A stretch of DNA of 64,000 nucleotides from Fodinibacter luteus (GCF_039541575.1 NZ_BAABGM010000007.1:1-64000), one strand, 5' to 3'; positions 7,327 to 15,595 are shown, numbered from the stretch's first letter. Translations and numbers: made by a program. Notes: generated by a model from the sequence alone, not told the origin.

Positions 7327-8867
7327 CAGAGACCTCCGCCCCGGCGCCCGACGGCGCGCTCCCCGGAGCGGTCCGACTGCGGGTGGCCCCCTCGCCGACC
7401 GGCGACCCGCACGTCGGCACCGCCTACATGTCCCTGTTCAACCTGGCCTTCGCGCGCCAGCAGGGCGGCCGCTTCATCCTGCGCATCGAGGACACCGACC
7501 GGGCCCGGTTCCGCGAGGACTCGGAGCAGCAGGTCTTCGACACCCTGCGCTGGCTCGGGCTCACGTGGGACGAGGGGCCCGACGTCGGCGGCCCCTGCGA
7601 GCCCTACCGCCAGAGCGAGCGCCTCGGCACCTACCGGCCGTACGTCGACCGGCTGCTCGCCGAGGGTCGGGCGTACCGGTGCTGGTGCTCCACCGCGCGG
7701 CTGGCCGAGATGCGCGAGGAGCAGCAGCGCAGCAAGCAGCCCACCGGCTACGACCGCCTCTGCCTCGGCGCGACGGAGGACGAGCGCCGGCGGCTCCCGG
7801 GCTTCAGCGAGACCCCGGTCGTGCGGATGCTCGTACCCGACGACGTCGAGCTCGGGTTCGACGACCTCATCCGAGGTCGGGTCCTCGCGCCCCGGCCCGA
7901 CGACCAGGTCATCCTCAAGGCCGACGGCTTCCCTACCTACCACCTCGCCGTCGTCGTCGACGACCACGAGATGGGCGTGACCCACGTCGTGCGGGGCGAG
8001 GAGTGGATCTCCTCGACACCCAAGCACGTGCTCCTCTACCGGTGGCTCGGGCTCGAGCCCCCGCGCTTCGCGCACATGCCGCTGCTGCGCAACGCCGACA
8101 AGTCGAAGATCTCCAAGCGCAAGAACCCCGCCGCCCGCCTCACGTGGTTCCGGGAGCAGGGCTACCTGCCCGAGGCGCTCGTCAACTTCCTCGCGCTGCT
8201 CGCCTACCCGCCGGCCGAGGGGGCTGAGGGCGAGGACGTCGAGGTGTTCACCTTCGAGGAGTTCTCCGCGCGCTTCGACTGGTCCGACGTCAACCCCGTG
8301 GGGCCGATCTTCGACCTCAAGAAGCTCGACTGGCTCAACGGCGTGCACATCCGCGCCCTCGACCCCGGCGACTTCACCTCGCGCCTGCTGCCGTTCCTCC
8401 AGGCCGACGGCGTGCTCCCCGCCGACCCCTCGCTCGGCGAGCTCGCCCGGCTGCGCTCGGTGGCCGAGCTCATCCAGACCAGGATCGGCCACCTCACCGA
8501 GGCGAGCGCCCTCGTCGGGCCGTTCTTCGTCGCCGACGACGCGGTCGAGGTCGCGCCCGACGCCCGGGCGCAGCTCACCGACGACGCCGCGGTGGTGCTC
8601 GACGCCGCGACCGCGGCCCTCGACGGCCTGCCCGACGAGCACACCGGCATCCTCGGCTCCGACCCCTCATGGACCGCCCCGGCGATCGAGGTGGCGCTGC
8701 GCGACGCCGTCGTCACCGGCCTGGGCATCAAGCCGAAGTTCGCGTTCGGGCCGCTTCGGACCGCGGTGTCGGGGGCCCGGGTGTCTCCGCCGCTCTTCGA
8801 GTCGATGGAGATCCTGGGCAAGGCGTCGACGCTGGCCAGGCTGCGCGCCCTGCGGGCGTCGTTGTGA
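7323..8867 (+). CDS. gltX: Glutamyl-tRNA synthetase
   Basis: The 514-residue class I synthetase attaches Glu to tRNA-Glu. The HIGH-type motif reads PSPTGDPHVGTA near residue 24, and IEDTD follows. The KMSKS-type motif reads KISKRK near residue 262. The C-terminal helical domain binds the anticodon. Many Actinobacteria use a non-discriminating enzyme that also charges tRNA-Gln with Glu for later amidation. The tRNA-Gln and tRNA-Glu genes directly downstream fit that supply chain, though discrimination cannot be judged here. The GTG start overlaps the stop of the small upstream ORF. Confidence 0.95.
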   Translation: MTETSAPAPDGALPGAVRLRVAPSPTGDPHVGTAYMSLFNLAFARQQGGRFILRIEDTDRARFREDSEQQVFDTLRWLGLTWDEGPDVGGPCEPYRQSERLGTYRPYVDRLLAEGRAYRCWCSTARLAEMREEQQRSKQPTGYDRLCLGATEDERRRLPGFSETPVVRMLVPDDVELGFDDLIRGRVLAPRPDDQVILKADGFPTYHLAVVVDDHEMGVTHVVRGEEWISSTPKHVLLYRWLGLEPPRFAHMPLLRNADKSKISKRKNPAARLTWFREQGYLPEALVNFLALLAYPPAEGAEGEDVEVFTFEEFSARFDWSDVNPVGPIFDLKKLDWLNGVHIRALDPGDFTSRLLPFLQADGVLPADPSLGELARLRSVAELIQTRIGHLTEASALVGPFFVADDAVEVAPDARAQLTDDAAVVLDAATAALDGLPDEHTGILGSDPSWTAPAIEVALRDAVVTGLGIKPKFAFGPLRTAVSGARVSPPLFESMEILGKASTLARLRALRASL

Positions 8868-8890
8868 CGGGGGGCCGGCCGGTCGCCGAT

Positions 8891-8920
8891 TTGGGCGGGG
8901 CCGAGGCCGGCCGGTAACAT
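8891..8920 (+). promoter_or_regulatory. Candidate tRNA promoter
   Basis: TTGGGC at 8891-8896 and TAACAT at 8915-8920 are 18 bases apart. The start would fall near 8927, 50 bases before tRNA-Gln. The same TTTGGG-plus-TA box style recurs before the yceD and ftsY genes. Confidence 0.5.
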
Positions 8921-8976
8921 CACTGTTCGGTTCGCCCGATGTCAGGCTGTCTCGGCCTAACTGAAGGCATACCCCA

Positions 8977-9048
8977 TGGGGTATGGTGTAATTGGCAACA
9001 CTGGTGATTCTGGTTCATCCGTTCTAGGTTCGAGTCCTGGTACCCCAG
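8977..9048 (+). tRNA. tRNA-Gln (CTG anticodon)
   Basis: The acceptor arm pairs TGGGGTA (8977-8983) with TACCCCA (9041-9047), with G as the discriminator base. The anticodon loop contains TTCTGGT, so the anticodon is CTG. The T arm has the standard GGTTCGAGTCC. CCA is not encoded. It lies 109 bases after gltX. Confidence 0.95.
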
Positions 9049-9051
9049 CTC

Positions 9052-9079
9052 TCGTCCCCGGCCCGCGCGCCGGGGACGA
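9052..9079 (+). terminator. Hairpin after tRNA-Gln
   Basis: TCGTCCCCGG pairs with CCGGGGACGA around an eight-base loop. It has no T-run, as is usual in GC-rich Actinobacteria. It may act as a terminator or as a processing stem between the two tRNAs. Confidence 0.55.
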
Positions 9080-9154
9080 TTCGGAGAAAGCCCCTCCTTT
9101 CGGTAAGGTTCTTCTCCGTTGCCCGGCCGCGTGACGCGGTGGGGCACCGGCCAC

Positions 9155-9227
9155 GGCCCCGTTGTGTAGTGGCCTAGCACGCCGCCCTCTCAAGGCGGTA
9201 GCGCGGGTTCGAATCCCGTCGGGGCTA
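9155..9227 (+). tRNA. tRNA-Glu (CTC anticodon)
   Basis: The acceptor arm pairs GGCCCCG (9155-9161) with CGGGGCT (9220-9226), with a G-T pair at the first position and A as discriminator. The anticodon stem CCGCC/GGCGG holds the loop CTCTCAA, giving anticodon CTC. The T arm has GGTTCGAATCC. It shares the locus with gltX, its own synthetase. Confidence 0.95.
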
Positions 9228-9234
9228 CCCCAGC

Positions 9235-9268
9235 GCGAAGGCCCGGTCCATGCGGACCGGGCCTTCGC
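9235..9268. terminator. Terminator after tRNA-Glu
   Basis: GCGAAGGCCCGGTCC at 9235-9249 is the exact reverse complement of 9254-9268 with a four-base loop. It serves the tRNA transcript and may also end transcripts coming from the converging gene. No gene is seen from here to 9464. Confidence 0.8.
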
Positions 9269-9464
9269 CGTGCCCGGCCGTCACGCAGCCACGACCCCCC
9301 TCCGAACCGGCCGATGTCACAGCCCTCTCGCAGGCCGTTCGCAGCGGGGTGCGCGAGGTGGTCACCTCGGACGACCACACCGCGGGGCTCGGCGGCTCGT
9401 CGGCCCAGGGGCGGCCTGGAGCTCGGCGGGGGCCCGAGGCCGGCGACTCCGTCCGACCCGGCGG

Positions 9465-9800
9465 TCAGGCTCCTTCGCGCAGGGCGGACGCCCAGCCGCA
9501 CACCCGCGCGTCGATCTCGGGGTCGCCGGTGGCCGCGTGGACGAGCCAGGCGTCGGCGAGGTCGGCGGCCACCGGCCACCGGTTCTCCCACGTGACGAGG
9601 CGCTCCGCAAGCAGGTCGAAGACGTCGTCGCACAGTGCCGGGGCGAACACCGCCACCGGGGTCGCGGCCCGGGTCAGCGCGGCGGCGCGGCGCGCCGCGA
9701 GGGGGCCTCCCCCGACGACGATGGCGCGCCGGCCCGGCCGGGGGAACCCGAGCAGCCGGGTCCGGTCCCGGGCGATGCGCTGGGCGGTGGTGAGGGACAT
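9465..9800 (-). CDS. Short precorrin-2 dehydrogenase (CysG N-domain)-like protein
   Basis: The 111-residue protein resembles the NAD-binding half of siroheme synthase. RRAIVVGGGPLAARRAAAL near residues 24-42 is a Rossmann dinucleotide motif, and LVHAATGDPEIDARVC near 89-104 fits the same family. The protein ends where the family normally continues with a second dimerisation half, and no continuation is visible in other frames downstream. A strong GAGGAGG ribosome site precedes the ATG, which argues for expression. It may be a truncated dehydrogenase or a small oxidoreductase-like derivative. Confidence 0.6.
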   Translation of the reverse strand: MSLTTAQRIARDRTRLLGFPRPGRRAIVVGGGPLAARRAAALTRAATPVAVFAPALCDDVFDLLAERLVTWENRWPVAADLADAWLVHAATGDPEIDARVCGWASALREGA

Positions 9801-9981
9801 GGGCGACCTCCTCGCGCGGCTGACCAGTGGTGCACCGCACGATGCCGACCCGGTGTTGCCGTCGCCCACCCCCTGTGTGACATCCGTGTTGCATCTCCCT
9901 CGCCCGAGGGCACCGCGCCCACGTCCCGCGCCGCGTGCTCGGCCCGGCCGCGCGGGTGGTGCCATGAGCGCGGATGCTGGG

Positions 9982-10725
9982 TCAGGCGTTGTTCTGGGCC
10001 TCCTGCTGGGCGGCGTGGCGGGCGAGCACCTCGGTGAGCTTGTTCGCACCGGCGATGACCGTGGCCGCGTGCAGCCGGCCCGGCTGTCGCGAGAGCCGCT
10101 CGATCGGACCCGAGATCGACACGGCCGCGATGACCCGACCGGACGGGGAGCGGACCGGGGCAGACACCGACGCGACGCCGGGCTCGCGCTCACCGACGCT
10201 CTGCGCCCACCCGCGGCGTCGCACGCCCGAGAGTGCGGTGGCGGTGAAGGCCGCCCCCTGCAGGCCCCGGTGGAGGCGGTCGGGCTCCTCCCAGGCGAGG
10301 AGGACCTGGGCGGCCGAGCCGGCCCGCATCGACAGCGCCGCACCGACGGGGATCGAGTCGCGCAGCCCGACCGGGCGCTCCGCGGCCGAGACGCACACCC
10401 GGTGCTCGCCCTGCCGGCGGAAGAGCTGGGCGCTCTCGTTCGTGTGGTCGCGCAGGGCACCGAGCACCGGTCCCGCGGCCGCGAGGAGGCGGTCCTCGCC
10501 GGCCGCGGCGGCCAGCTCGCCGAGCCGCGGGCCGAGGACGAAGCGGCCCTGGAGGTCGCGGGTCACGAGGCGGTGGTGCTCGAGGGCGACCGCGAGCCGG
10601 TGGGCGGTCGGTCGGGCCAGGCCGGTCGCGGTCACGAGCTGCGCGAGCGTCGACGGGCCGGCCTCGAGGGCACTGAGGACGATCGCCGCCTTGTCGAGGA
10701 CGCCGACCCCGCTAGTGTTGTCCAT
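9982..10725 (-). CDS. IclR-family regulator of leuCD (NdgR/LtbR type)
   Basis: The 247-residue protein has an N-terminal winged helix (STLAQLVTATGLARPTAHRL near residues 25-44) and a C-terminal IclR effector domain. It is divergent from leuC. In Streptomyces and Corynebacterium the equivalent regulator (NdgR or LtbR) controls leuCD, so the same role is inferred. A TAATAT box on the minus strand (10737-10732) ends six bases before the ATG, which suggests a leaderless message. The palindrome at 10738-10758 abuts this promoter and could give autoregulation as well as leuCD control. Confidence 0.8.
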   Translation of the reverse strand: MDNTSGVGVLDKAAIVLSALEAGPSTLAQLVTATGLARPTAHRLAVALEHHRLVTRDLQGRFVLGPRLGELAAAAGEDRLLAAAGPVLGALRDHTNESAQLFRRQGEHRVCVSAAERPVGLRDSIPVGAALSMRAGSAAQVLLAWEEPDRLHRGLQGAAFTATALSGVRRRGWAQSVGEREPGVASVSAPVRSPSGRVIAAVSISGPIERLSRQPGRLHAATVIAGANKLTEVLARHAAQQEAQNNA

Positions 10726-10737
10726 GTCTTGATATTA

Positions 10738-10758
10738 GCGTCTCAGTGCCTGAGACGC
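10738..10758. promoter_or_regulatory. Candidate IclR operator between iclR and leuC
   Basis: GCGTCTCAG and CTGAGACGC form a perfect 9+3+9 palindrome. It sits next to the -10 box of the iclR gene, in the shared intergenic region. This is the expected place for the binding site of the divergently encoded regulator. Binding is inferred. Confidence 0.55.
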
Positions 10759-10876
10759 ACGTCCAGCTCCAACCGGCCCGTGCGAATCTCGGGAGACAGC
10801 GACGACGCCCACCGGGCGTCCGCGTGCGTCGAAGTCGTGTGACCGCCGTCCGGCGGTCCGTCGTGGAGGTGGAGCA

Positions 10877-12292
10877 ATGGCCGCAACGCTGGCCGAGAAG
10901 GTGTGGGAGTCCCACGTGGTGCGCCGCGGGGAGGGGGAGCCCGACCTGCTCTACATCGACCTCCACCTGCTCCACGAGGTGACCAGCCCACAGGCCTTCG
11001 ACGGGCTGCGCCTCACCGGCCGCGGCGTCCGGCGCACCGACCTCACGCTCGCGACCGAGGACCACAACGTCCCGACGACACCGGGGCCGATCACCGACCC
11101 GGTGAGCCGCACCCAGGTCGAGACGCTGCGCCGCAACTGCGAGGAGTTCGGCGTCACGATCTACCCGATGGGGGACGCCGAGCAGGGCATCGTCCACGTC
11201 GTCGGGCCCCAGCTCGGCCTGACCCAGCCGGGCATGACGATCGTCTGCGGTGACAGCCACACCTCGACGCACGGCGCGTTCGGGGCGCTCGCCTTCGGTA
11301 TCGGCACCTCAGAGGTCGAGCACGTCCTCGCGACGCAGACCCTGCCGCTCAAGCCGTTCCGCACCATGGCGATCACCGTCGAGGGTGAGCTCGCCGACGG
11401 GGTCACGGCCAAGGACATCGTGCTCGCCGTCATCGCCCGGATCGGCACCGGTGGCGGCCAGGGCTACGTGCTCGAGTACCGCGGCAGCGCGATCCGTGCG
11501 CTCTCCATGGAGTCCCGGATGACGGTGTGCAACATGTCGATCGAGGCCGGCGCCCGGGCCGGCATGATCGCCCCGGACGAGACGACCTTCGAGTACCTGC
11601 GTGGCCGGGACCACGCCCCGACCGGCGTCGACTGGGACGCCGCCGTCGAGGCGTGGAGCCTGCTGCGCAGCGACGACGACGCCGAGTTCGACGAGGAGGT
11701 CGTCGTCGACGCCTCGCAGCTCACCCCGTTCGTCACCTGGGGGACCAACCCCGGCCAGGGTGCGCCGCTCGGCACGGCCGTTCCCGACCCCGAGCTCATG
11801 CCCGACGAGAACGACAAGGCCGCCGCGCGCCGGGCCCTGGAGTACATGGGGCTCCAGCCCGGCACGCCGTTGCGCGAGGTGCACGTCGACACCGTCTTCC
11901 TCGGCTCCTGCACGAACGGGCGGATCGAGGACCTGCGGGCGGCCGCCGACGTCATCAAGGGCCGCCGGGTGGCCGAGGGCGTGCGCATGCTCGTCGTGCC
12001 CGGGTCGGCGCGGGTGCGCCTGCAGGCCGAGAGCGAGGGCCTGCACGAGGTCTTCGCCGCTGCGGGTGCCGAGTGGCGCCTGCCCGGGTGCTCGATGTGC
12101 CTCGGGATGAACCCCGACCAGCTCGCCCCGGGGGAGCGCAGCGCATCGACGTCGAACCGCAACTTCGAGGGGCGCCAGGGCAAGGGCGGGCGCACCCACC
12201 TCGTCAGCCCGCTCGTGGCCGCCGCCACCGCCGTGCGTGGCACGCTGTCGAGCCCTGCCGATCTCGATCCCGTGAGCGAGGGGAGCCACTGA
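10877..12292 (+). CDS. leuC: 3-isopropylmalate dehydratase large subunit
   Basis: The 471-residue aconitase-family protein isomerises isopropylmalate in leucine synthesis and also citramalate in the CimA route to isoleucine. The three 4Fe-4S cysteines fit FLGSCTNGR (Cys near 345) and PGCSMCLGMN (two Cys near 406-409). VCGDSHTSTHGAFG near residue 127 is the family signature. A GGAGGTGGAG ribosome site precedes the ATG. The stop overlaps the leuD start by one base, so the two subunits are translationally coupled. Control by the divergent IclR regulator is inferred. Confidence 0.97.
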   Translation: MAATLAEKVWESHVVRRGEGEPDLLYIDLHLLHEVTSPQAFDGLRLTGRGVRRTDLTLATEDHNVPTTPGPITDPVSRTQVETLRRNCEEFGVTIYPMGDAEQGIVHVVGPQLGLTQPGMTIVCGDSHTSTHGAFGALAFGIGTSEVEHVLATQTLPLKPFRTMAITVEGELADGVTAKDIVLAVIARIGTGGGQGYVLEYRGSAIRALSMESRMTVCNMSIEAGARAGMIAPDETTFEYLRGRDHAPTGVDWDAAVEAWSLLRSDDDAEFDEEVVVDASQLTPFVTWGTNPGQGAPLGTAVPDPELMPDENDKAAARRALEYMGLQPGTPLREVHVDTVFLGSCTNGRIEDLRAAADVIKGRRVAEGVRMLVVPGSARVRLQAESEGLHEVFAAAGAEWRLPGCSMCLGMNPDQLAPGERSASTSNRNFEGRQGKGGRTHLVSPLVAAATAVRGTLSSPADLDPVSEGSH

Positions 12293-12882
12293 TGGACGCC
12301 TTCACGACCCACACCGGGATCGGTGTACCGCTGCGGCGGAGCAACGTCGACACCGACCAGATCATCCCGGCCGTCTACCTCAAGCGGGTCACCCGCACCG
12401 GGTTCGAGGACGGGTTGTTCGCCGCGTGGCGAGGGGACGAGACCTTCGTGCTCAACGACCCGGGCTACAGCGCCGGCTCGGTGCTCGTCGCCGGCCCCGA
12501 CTTCGGCACGGGGTCCTCGCGCGAGCACGCCGTGTGGGCGCTCATGGACTACGGCTTCCGGGTCGTCATCTCCTCGCGCTTCGCCGACATCTTCCGCGGC
12601 AACAGCGGGAAGCAGGGGCTGCTCACCGCGCAGTGCAGCCAGGACGACGTCGAGCTGCTCTGGAAGCTGCTCGAGAACCACCCGGGAACGTCGGTGACCG
12701 TCGACCTGCGCTCCCGGACCGTGACGGCCGGGGACCTCGTCGCACCGTTCGAGGTCGACGACTACACGCGTTGGCGGTTGCTCGAGGGCCTCGACGACAT
12801 CAGCCTCACCCTGCGCCACGAGAGCGGCATCACGGCGTTCGAGGGCTCGCGCCCCAGCTGGAAGCCGACGGTCACGGCCTGA
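12292..12882 (+). CDS. leuD: 3-isopropylmalate dehydratase small subunit
   Basis: The 196-residue protein is the swivel subunit that completes the LeuCD active site. SNVDTDQIIPA near residue 17 and GTGSSREHAVWAL near 72 are the conserved LeuD motifs. The length is typical. It starts in the TGATG overlap with leuC. The LeuCD complex serves both leucine synthesis and the citramalate pathway begun by CimA in this window. Confidence 0.97.
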   Translation: MDAFTTHTGIGVPLRRSNVDTDQIIPAVYLKRVTRTGFEDGLFAAWRGDETFVLNDPGYSAGSVLVAGPDFGTGSSREHAVWALMDYGFRVVISSRFADIFRGNSGKQGLLTAQCSQDDVELLWKLLENHPGTSVTVDLRSRTVTAGDLVAPFEVDDYTRWRLLEGLDDISLTLRHESGITAFEGSRPSWKPTVTA

Positions 12883-12897
12883 GAGCAGCTGGGCGCG

Positions 12898-13018
12898 GCT
12901 GTCCCGCAACGGTTTCGGAGGCTGCCGCCGCCGCCGGCACGGCATCCGGTGTGTGACGGGTGGGACGGTTGTGACGTGCGACCACCGTGATGAGCCGGTG
13001 ATTTGGTTGCGGGACAGC
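12898..13018. repeat. Long-spacer inverted repeat between leuD and hupB
   Basis: GCTGTCCCGCAAC at 12898-12910 is the exact reverse complement of 13006-13018. The spacer is 95 bases, which is long for a terminator. The region 12883-13150 holds no gene. The right arm ends about 23 bases before the proposed hupB -35 box. Confidence 0.5.
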
Positions 13019-13040
13019 GCAAAACACGCCGCCGTTGTGG

Positions 13041-13069
13041 TGGACGGCGCGCGCGCCCGGGCATAGCGT
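13041..13069 (+). promoter_or_regulatory. Candidate hupB promoter
   Basis: TGGACG at 13041-13046 and TAGCGT at 13064-13069 are 17 bases apart. The start site would fall near 13076, leaving a 75-base leader with a GGAG site before GTG 13151. Confidence 0.45.
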
Positions 13070-13150
13070 CGGACCAGGCCCGGTGACTCGCCGGCCGCGA
13101 CAACGCCGTCGGGTGTCCCCGGCGCCCTCACGAGTGGGAGTGGATCCACG

Positions 13151-14095
13151 GTGAACAAGGCAGATCTCGTCAAGGAGCTCGAGAAGCGACTCGGCAGCCG
13201 CAAGGCCGCCGTCGAGGCCGTCGAGGCGGTGTTCGACACGATCGTGAGGGAGATCGCCCGGGGTGGGAAGGTCTCGATCACCGGGTTCGGGACCTTCGAC
13301 CGGGTCGAGCGGGCGGCGCGCACCGGACGCAACCCGCACACCGGCACCTCGGTGCGCATCCCCAAGGCCAAGGCGCCCCGCTTCCGGGCCGGGACGTCGT
13401 TCAAGGCGTACGTCAAGAAGCCGAGCAGCCTGCCGAAGTCCGCGCCGGCCACCGGCCGTGCCGCCGCGGGGGCAGCGGCCGCAGCGGCAGCCGCACCCGT
13501 CAAGGCCGCGGCCCGCGCGGCCGACGCGGCGGCGGGCACGGCCCGGGGCGCGGCGAAGGCGGTGGCCGCGACGACCGCCGCCACCGCCCGCAAGGCGGCG
13601 GAGACGACGAAGGCGGTGGCCGACCTGGCGACCGCGCCGGCGAAGGCGGCCGTCACCAAGGCACCCGCGAAGGCGGCATCCACGAAGGCCGCCGCGGCGA
13701 AGGCCCCGGCCAGGGCGGCGACGGCGACGAGGAAGGCGGCGAAGACCGCCGCGAAGGCGGCGCCGGCGACGTCGGCCCCGAAGAAGGCCGGGGCGAAGAA
13801 GACCGCGACGACGTCGACGAAGTCCGCGTCGTCGACCGCGAGGAAGGCACCGTCCAAGGCGGCGACGAAGGCGGCCCCGGCGAAGGCGGCGACGAAGAAG
13901 GCCACGACGAAGGCGGCGACGACGACCAACGCGGCGACCCGCAAGGCTCCGGCGAAGGCCGCGGCGACGAAGGCGGCGTCCACGACCGCGTCGAGGACGG
14001 CATCCGCGAAGAAGGCCGCGAAGAAGGCCCCGGCGACGAAGGCTTCGGCGAAGAAGGCCCCGGCGAAGAAGTCGGCGACGAAGTCCACGCGCTGA
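13151..14095 (+). CDS. hupB: HU-family nucleoid protein with long Lys/Ala tail
   Basis: The 314-residue protein has a standard HU domain at residues 1-95 (start MNKADLVKEL, then GFGTFDRVERAARTGRNP, the DNA-binding arm). The remaining 220 residues are repeats of Ala, Lys, Pro and Thr such as AAKAPAKA. This is the actinobacterial HupB/HupS type in which a histone H1-like tail adds DNA compaction. The tail here is long; mycobacterial HupB is about 210 residues. The repetitive DNA that encodes it could recombine, which may relate to the truncated murA that starts 30 bases after the stop. Confidence 0.95.
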   Translation: MNKADLVKELEKRLGSRKAAVEAVEAVFDTIVREIARGGKVSITGFGTFDRVERAARTGRNPHTGTSVRIPKAKAPRFRAGTSFKAYVKKPSSLPKSAPATGRAAAGAAAAAAAAPVKAAARAADAAAGTARGAAKAVAATTAATARKAAETTKAVADLATAPAKAAVTKAPAKAASTKAAAAKAPARAATATRKAAKTAAKAAPATSAPKKAGAKKTATTSTKSASSTARKAPSKAATKAAPAKAATKKATTKAATTTNAATRKAPAKAAATKAASTTASRTASAKKAAKKAPATKASAKKAPAKKSATKSTR

Positions 14096-14125
14096 CCCGG
14101 CGCGGCACCCGCGCGCCAGCTGCCG

Positions 14126-14650
14126 ATGATGCCGTTCCTCAACGTCTTCCGGCGGATCGGCGGCGCCTTCGACGTCGACGACCAGGGCATCCGCTTCTGG
14201 CACCCCGGCGGGACGCTGCGCGCCATCGCGCTCGAGACCGACGTGCACCCCGGCTTCATGACCGACTGGCAGCAGCCCCTCGTCGTCGCGCTCACCCAGA
14301 CGCGGGGGCTGTCGATCATCCACGAGACCGTCTACGAGAACCGGCTCGGGTTCACCGACGCGCTCGTGCGGGCCGGGGCGCAGATCCAGACCTACCGCGA
14401 GTGCCTCGGCGGGTCACCGTGCCGCTTCGGTCGGGCCAACTTCCAGCACTCGGCGGTCATCTCGGGCCCGACCCCGCTGCGGGCCGGCGAGATCACGGTC
14501 CCCGACCTGCGTGGCGGGTTCAGCTACCTCATCGCCGCGCTCGCCGCCGACGGACGGTCCACGGTGCACGGCATCGACCTCATCTACCGGGGGTACGAGC
14601 GCTTCTCCGACAAGCTCGACGCGCTCGGGGCGGCCTACAAGATGCCGTGA
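14126..14650 (+). pseudogene. murA: 5'-truncated murA (C-terminal part only)
   Basis: The 174-residue product matches only the last 40% of MurA (UDP-GlcNAc enolpyruvyl transferase). Recognisable parts are HETVYENRLGF, the block around GPTPLRAGEITVPDLRGGF, and the end DLIYRGYERFSDKLDALGA. Full-length MurA has about 420-450 residues. The N-terminal part with the catalytic Cys loop is absent. No frame between hupB and this start encodes it, so a deletion rather than a frameshift is likely. The start has no ribosome site or -10 box. MurA activity is essential for peptidoglycan, so a complete copy should exist elsewhere in the genome. Confidence 0.75.
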
Positions 14651-14656
14651 GCGCGT

Positions 14657-15505
14657 TCAGCGCACGTCCTCGCCGGGGCCGATGCCGACGACCCAGACCC
14701 GGGTGGCCGCCCGCCCCGTGGCGTCGAGCTCGACGCTGACCCGCTGGCCGACGCGCAGGTGGCGCAGCCCGCTCGCCACGGCCGCCCCCGGGGGCACGAC
14801 GACCTCGACCCCGTCGTCGAGCAGGGCCGACCCCGAGCCGTCGTCCTCGATGCGGTGGATGCTCGCCTGCACACCGTGAACGGTAGCGCCCGCGAGGGCC
14901 CGGGCGGTGTGCGCGCCGAGCCCGATCCGCACCGCGGACGCGAGGGATGCCGCGTCGTCGACGTCGACGCGAAGGCCGGGCAGGTCGAGGAGGAGGCGGG
15001 TGTGGCCGAGTCGCTCGTGCGCCACGGCACTGCCCGGGCCGAAGGCGGTGCGCACCGGAGGGGTCGTCGGCAGGGTGAGCAGGGCGGTGCCGTCGTCCTC
15101 CGCGTCGGGCACGACGCACGCGGTGTGCGCCGCCGCTGCGCCGAGGGCCGCGCGCACCTCACCGGGCCGGAGCGCCGGGTGGTCCCCGAGCACGACGGCG
15201 GCCCGGCCGGCCCCGACGCCGCGCGCCGCGGCCACCCCCGCGGCAACGGCCGCGTCGAGCCCGCCCCCGGGGTCGGGGACCGGGAGGTGACCGGCGCGGG
15301 TGACCCACCCCGCCACGCCGGGGTCGGCGCTGACGACGAGGACGGGGGCGCCCGGCATCCCGGCCGCGAGGGCCGCCACCGTGTCGCGCGCGAAGGCGTC
15401 GGCGAGGGCCGCCCGGGAGGGGCGCGGGAGCCGGAGGCGGCTCTTCGCGAGAGGTCCGCCCTTGACCGGGACGACGACGGCCCACTCCGGCTCGGGTGCG
15501 CGCAC
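14657..15505 (-). CDS. cofC: 2-phospho-L-lactate guanylyltransferase with C-terminal extension
   Basis: The 282-residue protein begins WAVVVPVKGGPLAKSRL, the nucleotide-binding start of the CofC/FbiD family, which supplies the activated lactyl or PEP unit for coenzyme F420. The segment VVLGDHPALRPGEV near residue 115 carries the metal-binding Asp. The core normally ends near residue 210. About 70 further residues rich in Val and Gly could form a small beta domain. The GTG start fits a CAGGAT box (minus strand 15517-15512) six bases upstream. It converges on the murA remnant with a six-base gap. Confidence 0.8.
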   Translation of the reverse strand: MRAPEPEWAVVVPVKGGPLAKSRLRLPRPSRAALADAFARDTVAALAAGMPGAPVLVVSADPGVAGWVTRAGHLPVPDPGGGLDAAVAAGVAAARGVGAGRAAVVLGDHPALRPGEVRAALGAAAAHTACVVPDAEDDGTALLTLPTTPPVRTAFGPGSAVAHERLGHTRLLLDLPGLRVDVDDAASLASAVRIGLGAHTARALAGATVHGVQASIHRIEDDGSGSALLDDGVEVVVPPGAAVASGLRHLRVGQRVSVELDATGRAATRVWVVGIGPGEDVR

Positions 15506-15595
15506 GCCCCGATCCTGCCAACACGTCGCGCCGCGCTCGACATCGCCCCGTGGGCGGACCACAATGCCTTGACCCGCCCCCACGGAAGGCAGCGC

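Noticed and set aside
8977..9300. tRNA genes as integration sites of a mobile element
   Set aside because: No integrase, no duplicated tRNA 3' end and no foreign-looking gene follow.
13440..14095. Missing N-terminal half of murA hidden by a frameshift
   Set aside because: All frames in this stretch are explained by the Lys/Ala-rich hupB tail; no MurA motif is present.
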